Of a DNA stretch of 64,000 bases, positions 41,993 through 50,858 are shown piece after piece. How positions within the stretch are numbered: position 1 is the stretch's first letter; each line of letters begins with the position of its first letter. The stretch spans positions 77,351-141,350 of the forward strand of contig DASXZW010000060.1 of NCBI GenBank assembly GCA_036501665.1, given 5' to 3'. This stretch comes from DATAUD01 sp036501665. Its GTDB lineage: Bacteria; Verrucomicrobiota; Verrucomicrobiia; Limisphaerales; Palsa-1400. The notes beneath the pieces are model-generated. The model was not told where the DNA came from and made no database searches. It was given only the letters and a program-made list of their open reading frames with translations. The position numbers were made by a program, and so were the translations under genes.

Positions 41993-44900
41993 ATGGGTAA
42001 TAGCCTTGACCAACCTTCGGAACGGATCAACGCGCTGCATCGCCTGTTGCGCGAACGCATCGTTATTCTTGACGGCGCGATGGGAACGATGATCCAGACT
42101 TACCGGCTTGATGAAGCTGCGTATCGCGGCGAACGCTTCCGCGATTGGCCTCGCGATGTGAAGGGCAACAACGACCTGCTTAACATCACTCGTCCGCAGG
42201 TGATTCAGGAAATTCACAAACAATATTTCGACGCTGGCGCGGATATCATTGAAACGAATACGTTCAACTGCACCACGATTTCGATGGCCGATTACGGCAT
42301 GGAATCGCTCGCGCGCGAATTAAACATTGCCGGGGCGCGCAATGCCCGCGCCGCCGCCGACAAAGTCATGGGAGAGCAGCCGGGAAGAATTTGCTTCGTC
42401 GCCGGGGCATTGGGGCCGACGAACAAAACCGCCTCGATTTCCGGCGATGTCAACAATCCCGCCGCTCGTGGCGTGACTTATGACCAACTGGTCGCCGCGT
42501 ATTATGAACAAGCGGAAGCGCTCCTCGAAGGCGGGGCGGACTTGCTGCTGGTTGAAACTGTATTTGACTCGCTCAATTCCAAAGCCGCTCTTTTCGCCAT
42601 CGCCAAATTGTTTGACGCACGTCCGCGCGTTCCCGTAATGCTGAGCTTCACGATCACCGATCTGAGCGGGCGCACGCTTTCGGGGCAAACCGTTGAGGCA
42701 TATTGGAATTCCGTTTCGCATTTCCCGCTGTTGAGCATCGGCATCAACTGCGCGCTCGGCCCCAAGGAAATGAGGCCGTTCATCGAGGAACTTTCCGGCC
42801 TCGCGCCCATTTACATCAGCGCGTATCCCAACGCCGGTTTGCCCAACCCGATGCTGCCGACCGGCTTTCCCGAAACGCCGGAAACCCTCGCGCCGCAATT
42901 GGCCGATTGGGCGCAGTCCGGCTGGCTGAACATCGTCGGCGGTTGCTGCGGAACAACGCCGCCCCATATCAAATTGTTGGCGAAGGCTGCCCGCGCATTT
43001 CCGCCACGCGTCCCAGCCAAAGTCGAACCGCTGCTGCGCTTGAGCGGCCTGGAGGCGTTGACCGTTCGTCCTGGCTCGAATTTCATAAACGTCGGCGAGC
43101 GCACGAACATCACCGGTTCCCCGAAATTTTCCCAATTGATTCTCGGCGGAAAATACGAGGAAGCCGTTGCTGTCGCGAAACAACAGGTCGTCAATGGCGC
43201 GCAAATCATCGACGTCAACATGGACGAGGGGATGCTTGACGGCGTCAAGGCGATGACGCATTTCCTGAATCTCATAGCGTCCGAGCCGGACATTTCGCGG
43301 GTGCCCGTAATGATTGACAGCTCGCGATGGCCTGTGATCGAGGCTGGCTTGAAATGCGTTCAGGGCAAATGCGTAGTCAATTCCATCAGCCTCAAGGAAG
43401 GCGAGGAAAAGTTTCTGCAACAGGCGGGATTGGTCCGGCGCTACGGAGCGGCGGTCGTGGTGATGGCCTTTGATGAGCAAGGCCAGGCCGACACGCTGGA
43501 GCGGCGGAAGGTGATTTGCTCGCGCAGTTACAAGCTTCTGACCGAGAAAGCCGGTGTCCCGCCGGAAGATATTATATTTGACCCTAATGTCCTGACGGTC
43601 GGCACCGGATTGGAGGAGCACAACAATTACGCGGTCGATTTCATCGAATCGACCCGCTGGATCAAGCAAAACCTCCCACGCGCCAAAGTCAGCGGCGGCA
43701 TCAGCAACGTCTCCTTCTCGTTTCGCGGCAACAATGTCGTGCGCGAGGCGATGCACTCGGCGTTCCTTTTTCACGCGATCAAGGCTGGTCTGGACATGGG
43801 AATCGTCAACGCCGGAATGCTTGGAATTTACGAGGAGATTCCCAAAGACCTGCTCGAATTGGTCGAGGATGTGTTGCTCAATCGCCGTCCCGATGCGACG
43901 GAGCGACTCATCAAATTCGCCGAGACAGTCAAAAAGAAGGACAAAGCTGAAGTCGTCGAAGACGAATGGCGCAAAGGCACTGTCGAACACCGCTTGGAAC
44001 ACGCGCTGGTCAAAGGCATCGTCGATTTCATCGAGGCCGATACTGAGGAGGCGCGGCTGAAACTGGTTCGCCCACTTTTGGTCATCGAAGGGCCGTTGAT
44101 GGCAGGCATGAGCGTGGTCGGCGATCTTTTCGGCTCAGGCAAAATGTTTCTGCCGCAAGTCGTCAAGAGCGCCCGCGTAATGAAAAAAGCCGTCGCGTGG
44201 CTTCTTCCTTACATGGAGGCGGAAAAGAAATTGTCCGGCGCGTCGCAGGCGCAGGGGAAAATTCTCATGGCCACCGTCAAGGGTGACGTGCATGACATTG
44301 GCAAAAATATTGTTGGCGTCGTTTTGGCCTGCAATAATTACGAAATCATCGACTTGGGTGTGATGGTGCCGTGCGAAAAAATTCTGCAAACAGCCCGCGA
44401 AAAAAACGTGGACATGATCGGTCTCAGCGGTCTTATCACGCCGTCTCTCGACGAAATGGCGCACGTCGCGCGCGAAATGCAACGGCAGGGTTTCCGCGTC
44501 CCACTGCTCATCGGCGGCGCAACGACCAGCAAGGCCCACACGTCGGTAAAAATCGCCCCGCATTACAACGAGCCGGTTGTGCATGTGGTCGATGCTTCGC
44601 GAGCCGTCGGCGCGGTCGGGCATCTGATCAACCCGGAGCTGAAGTCCGTTTTTGCGGTGAAAAACAGCGAGGAGCAGGAATCGATGCGCCGCCAGCATGC
44701 CGGCCCAACAGTCAAACTAATTTCTTTGGATGAAGCCCGCGCTCGCCGGCCAAAAATCAAAGCTGAAGTGGCCAAGCCGGAATTTACCGGTTCGCGAGTG
44801 ATCGACGTGCCGCTGTCCGATTTAACGCCGTTCATCGACTGGTCGCCGTTTTTCCATACCTGGGAATTGCGCGGTCGTTATCCGTCCATCCTGCAACACG

Positions 44901-45661
44901 AAAAACACGGCAAACAGGCCCGCGAACTCTTCGCGGACGGTGAGGAATTGCTGCGTCGCATCGTCAATGAGAAATTGCTGACGGCGCGCGGCGTCTATGG
45001 TTTTTTCCCGGCCCATTCCGTCGGGGACGATGTGGCGCTTGATTCCGGTGGCGGCTCGACGACCTTCCATTTCCTGCGCCAGCAACTGGAAAAACCCGAT
45101 GGCCAGCCGAATTATTGCCTCGCGGATTTTATCGCGGAGCGCGGCGATTTTATCGGCGGTTTCGCGGTGACTTCAGGGATTGGCGCGGATGACCTTGTCA
45201 AACATTTCAAAGCGGACAACGACGACTACAACGCCATCATGGCGGAAGCATTGGCCGACCGGCTCGCGGAAGCCTTCGCCGAATATCTCCATAAACGCGC
45301 CCGGGACGAATGGGGTTTTGGCAAAACCGAAAAGCTCTCCACGACTCAATTGATTGACGAGGAATATCGCGGCATTCGTCCCGCGGCGGGGTATCCTGCC
45401 TGTCCCGATCACACCGAAAAGCAGACGCTTTGGAAGTTGCTCGATGTTGAAAAGAACGTCGGCATCAAGCTTACCGAAAGTTTTGCAATGTGGCCTGCCA
45501 GCAGCGTGAGCGGGCTTTATTTCTCCCACCCGCAGTCAAAATATTTCGCGGTTGGCAAACTTGGCCAGGACCAAATCGCCGATTATTCCAAACGCAAAGG
45601 AATGGAAATTCCCGAAGTGGAAAAATGGCTCGGCCCGTATCTCAACTACGCTCAGGGCTGA
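41993..45661 (+). CDS. metH: Cobalamin-dependent methionine synthase MetH
   Basis: 1222 residues with all four modules in order. Homocysteine domain: VILDGAMGTMIQ, ETNTFNCTTISM, and the zinc cysteines in GGCCGTTPPHI. Methyltetrahydrofolate (pterin) domain from NVGERTNITGS. Cobalamin domain with the lower-ligand histidine in DVHDIGKNIVG. C-terminal AdoMet reactivation domain with RGVYGFFPAHSVGDDV and GYPACPDHTEK. It methylates homocysteine to methionine using B12. ATG at 41993; a TTG at 41978 is an upstream alternative. Apparently monocistronic. No cobalamin or SAM riboswitch was recognised in the 87-bp leader. Confidence 0.97.
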   Translation: MGNSLDQPSERINALHRLLRERIVILDGAMGTMIQTYRLDEAAYRGERFRDWPRDVKGNNDLLNITRPQVIQEIHKQYFDAGADIIETNTFNCTTISMADYGMESLARELNIAGARNARAAADKVMGEQPGRICFVAGALGPTNKTASISGDVNNPAARGVTYDQLVAAYYEQAEALLEGGADLLLVETVFDSLNSKAALFAIAKLFDARPRVPVMLSFTITDLSGRTLSGQTVEAYWNSVSHFPLLSIGINCALGPKEMRPFIEELSGLAPIYISAYPNAGLPNPMLPTGFPETPETLAPQLADWAQSGWLNIVGGCCGTTPPHIKLLAKAARAFPPRVPAKVEPLLRLSGLEALTVRPGSNFINVGERTNITGSPKFSQLILGGKYEEAVAVAKQQVVNGAQIIDVNMDEGMLDGVKAMTHFLNLIASEPDISRVPVMIDSSRWPVIEAGLKCVQGKCVVNSISLKEGEEKFLQQAGLVRRYGAAVVVMAFDEQGQADTLERRKVICSRSYKLLTEKAGVPPEDIIFDPNVLTVGTGLEEHNNYAVDFIESTRWIKQNLPRAKVSGGISNVSFSFRGNNVVREAMHSAFLFHAIKAGLDMGIVNAGMLGIYEEIPKDLLELVEDVLLNRRPDATERLIKFAETVKKKDKAEVVEDEWRKGTVEHRLEHALVKGIVDFIEADTEEARLKLVRPLLVIEGPLMAGMSVVGDLFGSGKMFLPQVVKSARVMKKAVAWLLPYMEAEKKLSGASQAQGKILMATVKGDVHDIGKNIVGVVLACNNYEIIDLGVMVPCEKILQTAREKNVDMIGLSGLITPSLDEMAHVAREMQRQGFRVPLLIGGATTSKAHTSVKIAPHYNEPVVHVVDASRAVGAVGHLINPELKSVFAVKNSEEQESMRRQHAGPTVKLISLDEARARRPKIKAEVAKPEFTGSRVIDVPLSDLTPFIDWSPFFHTWELRGRYPSILQHEKHGKQARELFADGEELLRRIVNEKLLTARGVYGFFPAHSVGDDVALDSGGGSTTFHFLRQQLEKPDGQPNYCLADFIAERGDFIGGFAVTSGIGADDLVKHFKADNDDYNAIMAEALADRLAEAFAEYLHKRARDEWGFGKTEKLSTTQLIDEEYRGIRPAAGYPACPDHTEKQTLWKLLDVEKNVGIKLTESFAMWPASSVSGLYFSHPQSKYFAVGKLGQDQIADYSKRKGMEIPEVEKWLGPYLNYAQG

Positions 45662-45696
45662 AATCCGCCCTAACACATCGACGCGCGATTCCCAGT

Positions 45697-45798
45697 AAAG
45701 CGGCAGAGGACTGCCGCACTCCACGACGCTCCGCGAGTTTTGCTGGGTCATTCGTGTAACGCAAAGCGTCTTGGAGTGCGGCAGTCCTCTGCCGCTTT
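45697..45798. repeat. 102-bp inverted repeat with 34-bp arms
   Basis: Arms 45697-45730 and 45765-45798 match at 33 of 34 positions. Each contains GCGGCAGAGGACTGCCGC, itself palindromic, followed by ACTCCA and GACGCT; the 34-nt spacer has no frame. It lies between metH and the truncated RelE-type toxin and could be a small non-autonomous mobile element. It would also fold into a strong hairpin in the transcript. Confidence 0.75.
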
Positions 45799-45827
45799 TG
45801 GAGCGACAATCCTGAGACATTGTCGTT

Positions 45828-45905
45828 TCACCGCCACAGTTCGCTTGAAAATGATAAGTCATCCAGGTCTTTCTCGGCCCCGCGTTCAAGCAGGGCGCGA
45901 TACAT
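45828..45905 (-). pseudogene. Truncated RelE/ParE-type toxin remnant
   Basis: Starting 2 bp after the antitoxin stop, an ATG opens 25 codons reading MYRALLERGAEKDLDDL, typical of RelE/ParE toxin N-termini, before diverging and stopping at TGA. A full toxin has about 85-95 residues. No continuation was found in other frames before the 102-bp inverted repeat. The toxin appears deleted, leaving the antitoxin. Confidence 0.6.
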
Positions 45906-45907
45906 GG

Positions 45908-46108
45908 TTACTTCCCATTGTGCTCGGCAAGATAATCTTCCAGCGGACGGTAATGGAGCGGTTTACGGCGAGCGCGCTTGAGTTGGGCGACGTCAGCGGC
46001 ATCCTCGGCCCGTTCCAACATCTCTTCATAATCCTTGATCGGGATAATTACTGAAACCGGTTTGCTTTTCCGCGTTACAATTTCTGGTTCAGTCAATGTC
46101 GCTTTCAT
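45908..46108 (-). CDS. Phd/YefM-family antitoxin
   Basis: 66 residues: short Phd/YefM fold with the conserved VSVIIPIKDYEEMLERAED segment (strand plus helix used for dimerisation and DNA binding) and a C-terminal tail that would neutralise the toxin (RKPLHYRPLEDYLAEHN). Located just upstream of the truncated toxin. In intact pairs it represses its own operon. Here it may be a leftover or an immunity gene against other RelE toxins. Confidence 0.82.
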   Translation of the reverse strand: MKATLTEPEIVTRKSKPVSVIIPIKDYEEMLERAEDAADVAQLKRARRKPLHYRPLEDYLAEHNGK

Positions 46109-46181
46109 ATCTTAACTTTACCATTGTTTGTGGTCCTTCGTAAGGCTCGCGGAGTTCGCCAACCCCTTGGAGGACTTGATA

Positions 46182-47531
46182 TCAAGGCTGAGCGCGGCAA
46201 AACGTAATGTATTCGCCGAGAAAATTGATGAGCACCGGATTGTTAATGTCGTCGTGGTCCTTCATGATTGTTTTGTCCACGGAAACGACGAGGAAAGGGT
46301 CGCCGGGCCGGAAGTGCGATCTCGGCTTCAATATTGAATCGTCGAAATAGTACGTCTGCGGGTCAAGGGTGTTGGGATGCCATTTTTTCTTTTGCTCGCG
46401 CGCGTTATTAATGGTGGCCTGTAACTTTTCCCGCCCGTGAAGTTCGTGCTTTTTCGTCGCCGCATTGAGCGTTGTCGCGCCGCTTCCCATCGCGGCGGCA
46501 TTGGTGTCATAAAGCAGATCGTGTGTCACAAAAGGCTCAAACCACCCAACTGCGTCGCGCCCAGCCTTCGTTTGTTGACTGTCGCGGTTCTTTTCAAAAA
46601 TCGTTGAGAAAAATCGCCCGATGGGGAAAGCATAATGCGTCGCCCAATCGCCCTTTGAAGTGAAAATCGAAAGCACCGGCCTTTGATTCGTCGGATATTT
46701 TTCGATGGAAACCGCCAATTGATTCAAGTTGTAATGGCGCGACGCCTCAAACGCGGGATTTAGAAGAATCACTTGGTTTCCCAACGGCTTCAGCACGGTA
46801 TTATTCTTGATCGTGTCCACAAATCGTTCAGTCACGATCTGCCCTATGGCCGAATACACCGCCGCGCCGCCGAAACTGTGGCCCACGATGATCAACTCGC
46901 TCTGAGGCGCGTTCGTCGGAAGGCCCTTGTTGCTTTCCTGCTGCAAACTTTCCAGTTCAACGAGCAATTCCGTGAGTGCCCCGTATCCGCCGACTTTGTG
47001 CGCTGTCCCTTTTCGATTCCAAAAGCTGATTTCCTTGAAAGGTTCCAAAGTCGCTGACAACCCGCGCCAGCCCGCGTAAACCCCAAGCACTTTTCGCGGC
47101 GCATGATTGGTTTGAATGGCTTCCGCGATGCCGAACTGATCGAGCGTCTTGCGGAACATCTCGACATTGTCGTTATTCGTGGCGGCGTTGTTTTTCCAAC
47201 CATGCACAAACACGACAACACAAAGGCTCTGCGTGGAGTTCGGCTGCCCGATTCCGCCTTCGTCGCGAATCATTTTCTCGACTGCATCGGATTGTTTCGT
47301 GTCCCAAAACCAGCCTTGATCGTCGAACTCGACAAAGCCGAGCTTATAATTCTTGGTGACTTCGATGACCGGGTTCGCGCAGGCAGGGTTGGTCGTGGGG
47401 TCGCACTCTGTGAAGTTTGTGCGAAAAGGTTTGTTCGACGTGCAGCCGACTGCAAAAAGTCCGAGCAGAGAAACGACAATGACAAGACCAACAACTGAAA
47501 GTGTGATATTCATTAAACGCACCTTTCGCAT
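46182..47531 (-). CDS. Alpha/beta-hydrolase lipoprotein
   Basis: 449 residues. N-terminal membrane segment ending in a lipobox (LLGLFAVGC), so probably an anchored lipoprotein. A long hydrolase domain follows: VVVFVHGWKNNA (oxyanion-region HGW), VYAGWRG and the nucleophile elbow IIVGHSFGGAAV. The C-terminal ~100 residues are a separate, poorly recognised part (HDLLYDTNAAAMGSG, DPFLVVSVDKTIMKDHDDI). It may act as an esterase or lipase; the substrate is unknown. An ATG at 47513 is an alternative start six codons in. Monocistronic. Confidence 0.75.
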   Translation of the reverse strand: MRKVRLMNITLSVVGLVIVVSLLGLFAVGCTSNKPFRTNFTECDPTTNPACANPVIEVTKNYKLGFVEFDDQGWFWDTKQSDAVEKMIRDEGGIGQPNSTQSLCVVVFVHGWKNNAATNNDNVEMFRKTLDQFGIAEAIQTNHAPRKVLGVYAGWRGLSATLEPFKEISFWNRKGTAHKVGGYGALTELLVELESLQQESNKGLPTNAPQSELIIVGHSFGGAAVYSAIGQIVTERFVDTIKNNTVLKPLGNQVILLNPAFEASRHYNLNQLAVSIEKYPTNQRPVLSIFTSKGDWATHYAFPIGRFFSTIFEKNRDSQQTKAGRDAVGWFEPFVTHDLLYDTNAAAMGSGATTLNAATKKHELHGREKLQATINNAREQKKKWHPNTLDPQTYYFDDSILKPRSHFRPGDPFLVVSVDKTIMKDHDDINNPVLINFLGEYITFCRAQP

Positions 47532-47669
47532 CTGTTCGGGATTACCGATCAGATATAATCAAGGTTCAGTTAATGAAAAACAAGAGAGGACTTGGGCGGG
47601 CAGAATCAGATTTCTTTTTATCCTTCTTTGTTCCCTTTGCGCCCTTCTGTTTAAATAATTTTTTTAGGG

Positions 47670-48155
47670 TCAAGCCCCGCTCGGCTTGACCATCAACGTC
47701 GAAACCACCTGGTTCACGCCCTCAGTATTATATGCTAGCGTCATGGCTTTGCGGATGTTGTCCGGCGAACTCGCGCTGCCGGAAAGTGTCACGCAACCAT
47801 CCGTCGTGCTGACCGAAATGGCCACAGCCGACAGGTCCGGGTCCCCAACCAATTTCGCTTTGATCGCTGCCGTAATGCGCGCGTCTGCCGCGGCATCGGA
47901 AAGAGCATGGCCGACCGATTCGCTCTTGCGCCGGATGACCTTGCCCGTTCGCGACAATTCATCCTTAATATTGTCAGAGGTCAGTCCCAGTTCGTCCAAT
48001 TTGTTCTTAGTAGCCGTCCCCGCGTCCCGCGCGTCCGCGGCGACCCGGTCCCGCGTGTCTTCCAGCGACCTTCTGTCCGCCGGCCCGCGAAAATACCAAA
48101 CTGCCGCCGCAAGAACGACCGCCCCAAAAAGACAACCAACAATAAATCCCTTCAT
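47670..48155 (-). CDS. BON-domain protein with membrane anchor
   Basis: 161 residues: N-terminal membrane helix (GFIVGCLFGAVVLAAAVWYF), a helical charged middle (RRSLEDTRDRVAADARDAG, TKNKLDELGL), then one BON domain at the C-terminus (DARITAAIKAKLVGDPDLSAVAI, GCVTLSGSASSPDN, VNQVVSTLMV). BON domains bind phospholipids or other envelope ligands and occur in osmotic-stress proteins such as OsmY. Divergent from ispH. Confidence 0.87.
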   Translation of the reverse strand: MKGFIVGCLFGAVVLAAAVWYFRGPADRRSLEDTRDRVAADARDAGTATKNKLDELGLTSDNIKDELSRTGKVIRRKSESVGHALSDAAADARITAAIKAKLVGDPDLSAVAISVSTTDGCVTLSGSASSPDNIRKAMTLAYNTEGVNQVVSTLMVKPSGA

Positions 48156-48295
48156 AAGTTTTTATTTGTTCCGCCCAAAGCTTAAAGCCACTCCGAACCG
48201 TGTCAAACGGGGTAAAATACCCGTCTTTCTTAAAACTGTCCTTACCGCCGTTCAGACTGGACGCCCCTTCGTCTCATGTTATTCTGCAGGAGGCT

Positions 48296-49546
48296 ATGTC
48301 AGATTTAAATTTGCCCAAAAAAATCAACCTTCGCCGCCCCGACGTCATGGAGGCCGTGCAGGCCCAGGTCCTTAAACATTACCGGAGCGACCTTGTCAAC
48401 CGCATCCGCGAAAAGAGCAAGGAGCAGGGGAACAACGCCACCGCCCACGTCCTTTCCGACAACGGTTTGCTGACCATTAAATTGGCGAAGGAATTTGGCT
48501 TTTGCTACGGCGTCGAACGCGCCATTGATCTCGCTTACGCGGCCCGGCGCGTTTTCCCCCCGCCCAAACCCATTTATTTGCTCGGCGAAATCATTCACAA
48601 CCCAGAAGTCAACGACCAGATTCGCAACATGGGGATTCAAATTATTTCCCCAAAACCGAGCGAAGCCGAGCTGGCCCGCCTCGGCGCTGGCGACGTGGTC
48701 ATCATTCCCGCGTTTGGCACCGAAGTGGAGACCCGCACCAAACTTTCTCAAAAAGGCTGTGAACTCGTCGATACCACTTGCGGCGACGTGATGAGCGTCT
48801 GGAAACGCGTCCGCCAATATTCCAAGGAAAGCGTCACCAGCATCATTCACGGCAAAGCCAAGCACGAGGAAACCAAAGCCACGACTTCCCAGGCCACCGC
48901 CCACGGCCCGGGCCACTATCTTGTCGTTTATAACTTGGACGAAACCGATTACGTCTGCGACTACATTCGTCACGGCGGCAACAAGCAGGAATTCCTCGAT
49001 AAATTCAAAGGCGCATATTCGCCCGGCTTCGATCCCGAATCGCATCTGCGCGCCGTCGGCGTCGCCAATCAAACGACAATGCTCCGCGGTGAAACCGAGG
49101 ATGTGCAGAAGCGGATCAAGGCCGCTATGATCGAGCGTTACGGCGCAGACCAGTTGGAAAGCCATTTCCGCTTCTTCGACACAATTTGCGGCGCGACTCA
49201 GGACCGCCAGGACGCGCTCCAAAAACTGTTGCGCGAACCGCTGGATTTGCTGCTGGTCATCGGCGGATACAATTCCTCCAACACATCGCACCTTGCCGAA
49301 ATGGGAGAAGCCAAGCTGCCCACATATTTCATCAAGAACGCTGCGATGATGGTTTCCGACAAGCTGATCCGTCATTTTAATTTGCTCGAACAAAAAGAAG
49401 TGGAAACCAACGATTGGCTGCCTCTTGGCAAAATCACCGTCGGCATCACCGCCGGCGCTTCCTGCCCCAACAATCTCATTGAAGACGCGATCAAGCGGCT
49501 GTTTGAATTGCGCGGAATTTCGGTGCAGGAGCTTTTGGCCAACTAA
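48296..49546 (+). CDS. ispH: 4-hydroxy-3-methylbut-2-enyl diphosphate reductase IspH
   Basis: Last step of the MEP pathway, giving IPP and DMAPP. 416 residues, longer than the ~315-residue E. coli enzyme and like the cyanobacterial/plant type (N-terminal extension before AKEFGFCYGVERA). The three cluster cysteines are in FGFCYGVERA, DTTCGDV and DTICGATQDR; GGYNSSNT and ITAGASCPNNLIED are also intact. The start at ATG 48296 has GCAGGAGG 5 bp upstream; the longer frame from 48200 was rejected. Its stop overlaps the dgt start by one base. Confidence 0.94.
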   Translation: MSDLNLPKKINLRRPDVMEAVQAQVLKHYRSDLVNRIREKSKEQGNNATAHVLSDNGLLTIKLAKEFGFCYGVERAIDLAYAARRVFPPPKPIYLLGEIIHNPEVNDQIRNMGIQIISPKPSEAELARLGAGDVVIIPAFGTEVETRTKLSQKGCELVDTTCGDVMSVWKRVRQYSKESVTSIIHGKAKHEETKATTSQATAHGPGHYLVVYNLDETDYVCDYIRHGGNKQEFLDKFKGAYSPGFDPESHLRAVGVANQTTMLRGETEDVQKRIKAAMIERYGADQLESHFRFFDTICGATQDRQDALQKLLREPLDLLLVIGGYNSSNTSHLAEMGEAKLPTYFIKNAAMMVSDKLIRHFNLLEQKEVETNDWLPLGKITVGITAGASCPNNLIEDAIKRLFELRGISVQELLAN

Positions 49547-50730
49547 TGCCGTGTTCAAAGGTAGATTTGGAGCTACGAGAGCGGCAGACTCTCGCGCCGT
49601 ACGCCCAATTGAGCGCCGAAACTCGCGGCAGGCTCTTCCCCGAAACGCCTCCTCCCTGGCGCACTGAATATCAGCGCGACCGCGACCGTGTCATTCATAC
49701 CCGCGCATTTCGGCGCCTGGAATACAAGACGCAGGTTTTCCTCAATGGCACCGGAGATCATCTGCGGACGCGTCTGACTCACACGATTGAAGTCGCCGCG
49801 ATGTCTCGCAGCATCGCGCGCGCGTTGCAATTAAACGAAGACCTCGCCGAAACCATCGCACTGGCCCACGACCTCGGTCATTCGCCGTTCGGCCACATGG
49901 GCGAGCGGGTGTTGAATCGCTTAATGGCCCGGCACGGCGGCTTCGAGCACAATCGTCAAAGCCGCCGCATCGTCGAGGAATTGGAACAGAAATATCCCGG
50001 TTTTCGCGGATTAAATCTCAGTTGGGAAGTCCGCGAAGGGCTGATCAAACATCAATCCAATTACGACCAACCCGGCCCGCGAAAAGGTTTTACAGCCAAA
50101 TCGCCTTCGCTCGAAGCGCAAATCGCCAATCTCGCCGACGAACTGATTTACAGCAGCCACGACCTCGACGACGGGCTCGATTCCGGTTTGCTCTCGGAGA
50201 AAAACTTGGAGCGCGACACGCGCGTTTTTGCCCAGGCCGCAAAAACCATTCGCGAAGAACACGGCGCGCTGTCCGACGAAACTCGCCGCTACTTCATCAT
50301 TCGTTGCATCATCGACGACCAGGTCCGCGACGTTGTCGAAACCAGCGAAGCCGCAATAGAGGCTTCCGGCGTCAAGACTGCGGATGACGTCCGGCGGCAA
50401 CCTCGGAAATTGATTCGCTACAGTCCGGCCCGCAGGACTTTAAACGTTGAACTGAGCCGCTACCTTTTTCGCAACCTTTACTCCAATCCCGCAGTTGCCG
50501 AACCGAACGAGCGCGCCGGCAAAATGCTCGAAGATTTGTTCAAATACTACCTGGCGCACCCGTCAGAAATCGGCGAATCCTCCCGCAAACGCGCCAGCAA
50601 AACCGGCTGGCATCGCGCGATCTGCGATTATCTTTCCGGCATGACCGACCGTTACACAATCCTCGAACACCGCCGCCTCTTCGGAATCCGCGCAAAAGGG
50701 TCAAAGGCCTCTTTTGCTACGGAAAGGTAG
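49546..50730 (+). CDS. dgt: dGTP triphosphohydrolase-like HD-domain protein
   Basis: 394 residues of the dGTPase type 2 family. HD motifs: HTIEVAAMSRSIA (metal histidine), LAHDLGHSPFGHMGE (HD doublet), the NRQSRRIVEEL region and IANLADELIYSSHDLDDG. Cleaves dNTPs to nucleoside and triphosphate, helping balance pools. Translationally coupled to ispH (TAATG overlap). Its TAG stop is formed by the left end of REP-like copy 4, so its last residues (KGSKASFATER) may be recent. Confidence 0.9.
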   Translation: MPCSKVDLELRERQTLAPYAQLSAETRGRLFPETPPPWRTEYQRDRDRVIHTRAFRRLEYKTQVFLNGTGDHLRTRLTHTIEVAAMSRSIARALQLNEDLAETIALAHDLGHSPFGHMGERVLNRLMARHGGFEHNRQSRRIVEELEQKYPGFRGLNLSWEVREGLIKHQSNYDQPGPRKGFTAKSPSLEAQIANLADELIYSSHDLDDGLDSGLLSEKNLERDTRVFAQAAKTIREEHGALSDETRRYFIIRCIIDDQVRDVVETSEAAIEASGVKTADDVRRQPRKLIRYSPARRTLNVELSRYLFRNLYSNPAVAEPNERAGKMLEDLFKYYLAHPSEIGESSRKRASKTGWHRAICDYLSGMTDRYTILEHRRLFGIRAKGSKASFATER

Positions 50731-50783
50731 GGACGGCTCGCCGAGCCGTCCGCGGGCGCCTCAGCGAGGCGCCCCTACCTCGA
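50727..50783. repeat. REP-like palindromic repeat, copy 4
   Basis: Hairpins GGACGGCTCGCCGAGCCGTCC and GGGCGCCTCAGCGAGGCGCCC, then CTACCTCGAA. Several stem changes are compensatory relative to copies 2 and 3 (CCC/GGG replaced by CTC/GAG), which suggests the fold matters. It overlaps the dgt stop codon. Confidence 0.8.
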
Positions 50784-50858
50784 AGGACTGCCCTTTCACG
50801 AGGGGCTTGCAATACGTCTCAGAATCTTGTGACATGGTCGTTGCACGATGATTAGAAA

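Noticed and set aside
42320..44002. 560-codon open frame antisense to metH
   Set aside because: Shadow frame produced by codon bias; metH on the other strand is full length and unmistakable.
47668..47691. Stem-loop GGTCAAGCC/GGCTTGACC at the end of the BON gene
   Set aside because: The T run lies on the wrong side for termination of either transcript, and the stem lies within coding sequence.
48305..49558. 417-codon open frame antisense to ispH
   Set aside because: Mirror of a well-supported gene; composition (Phe/Val/Gly runs) typical of an antisense frame.
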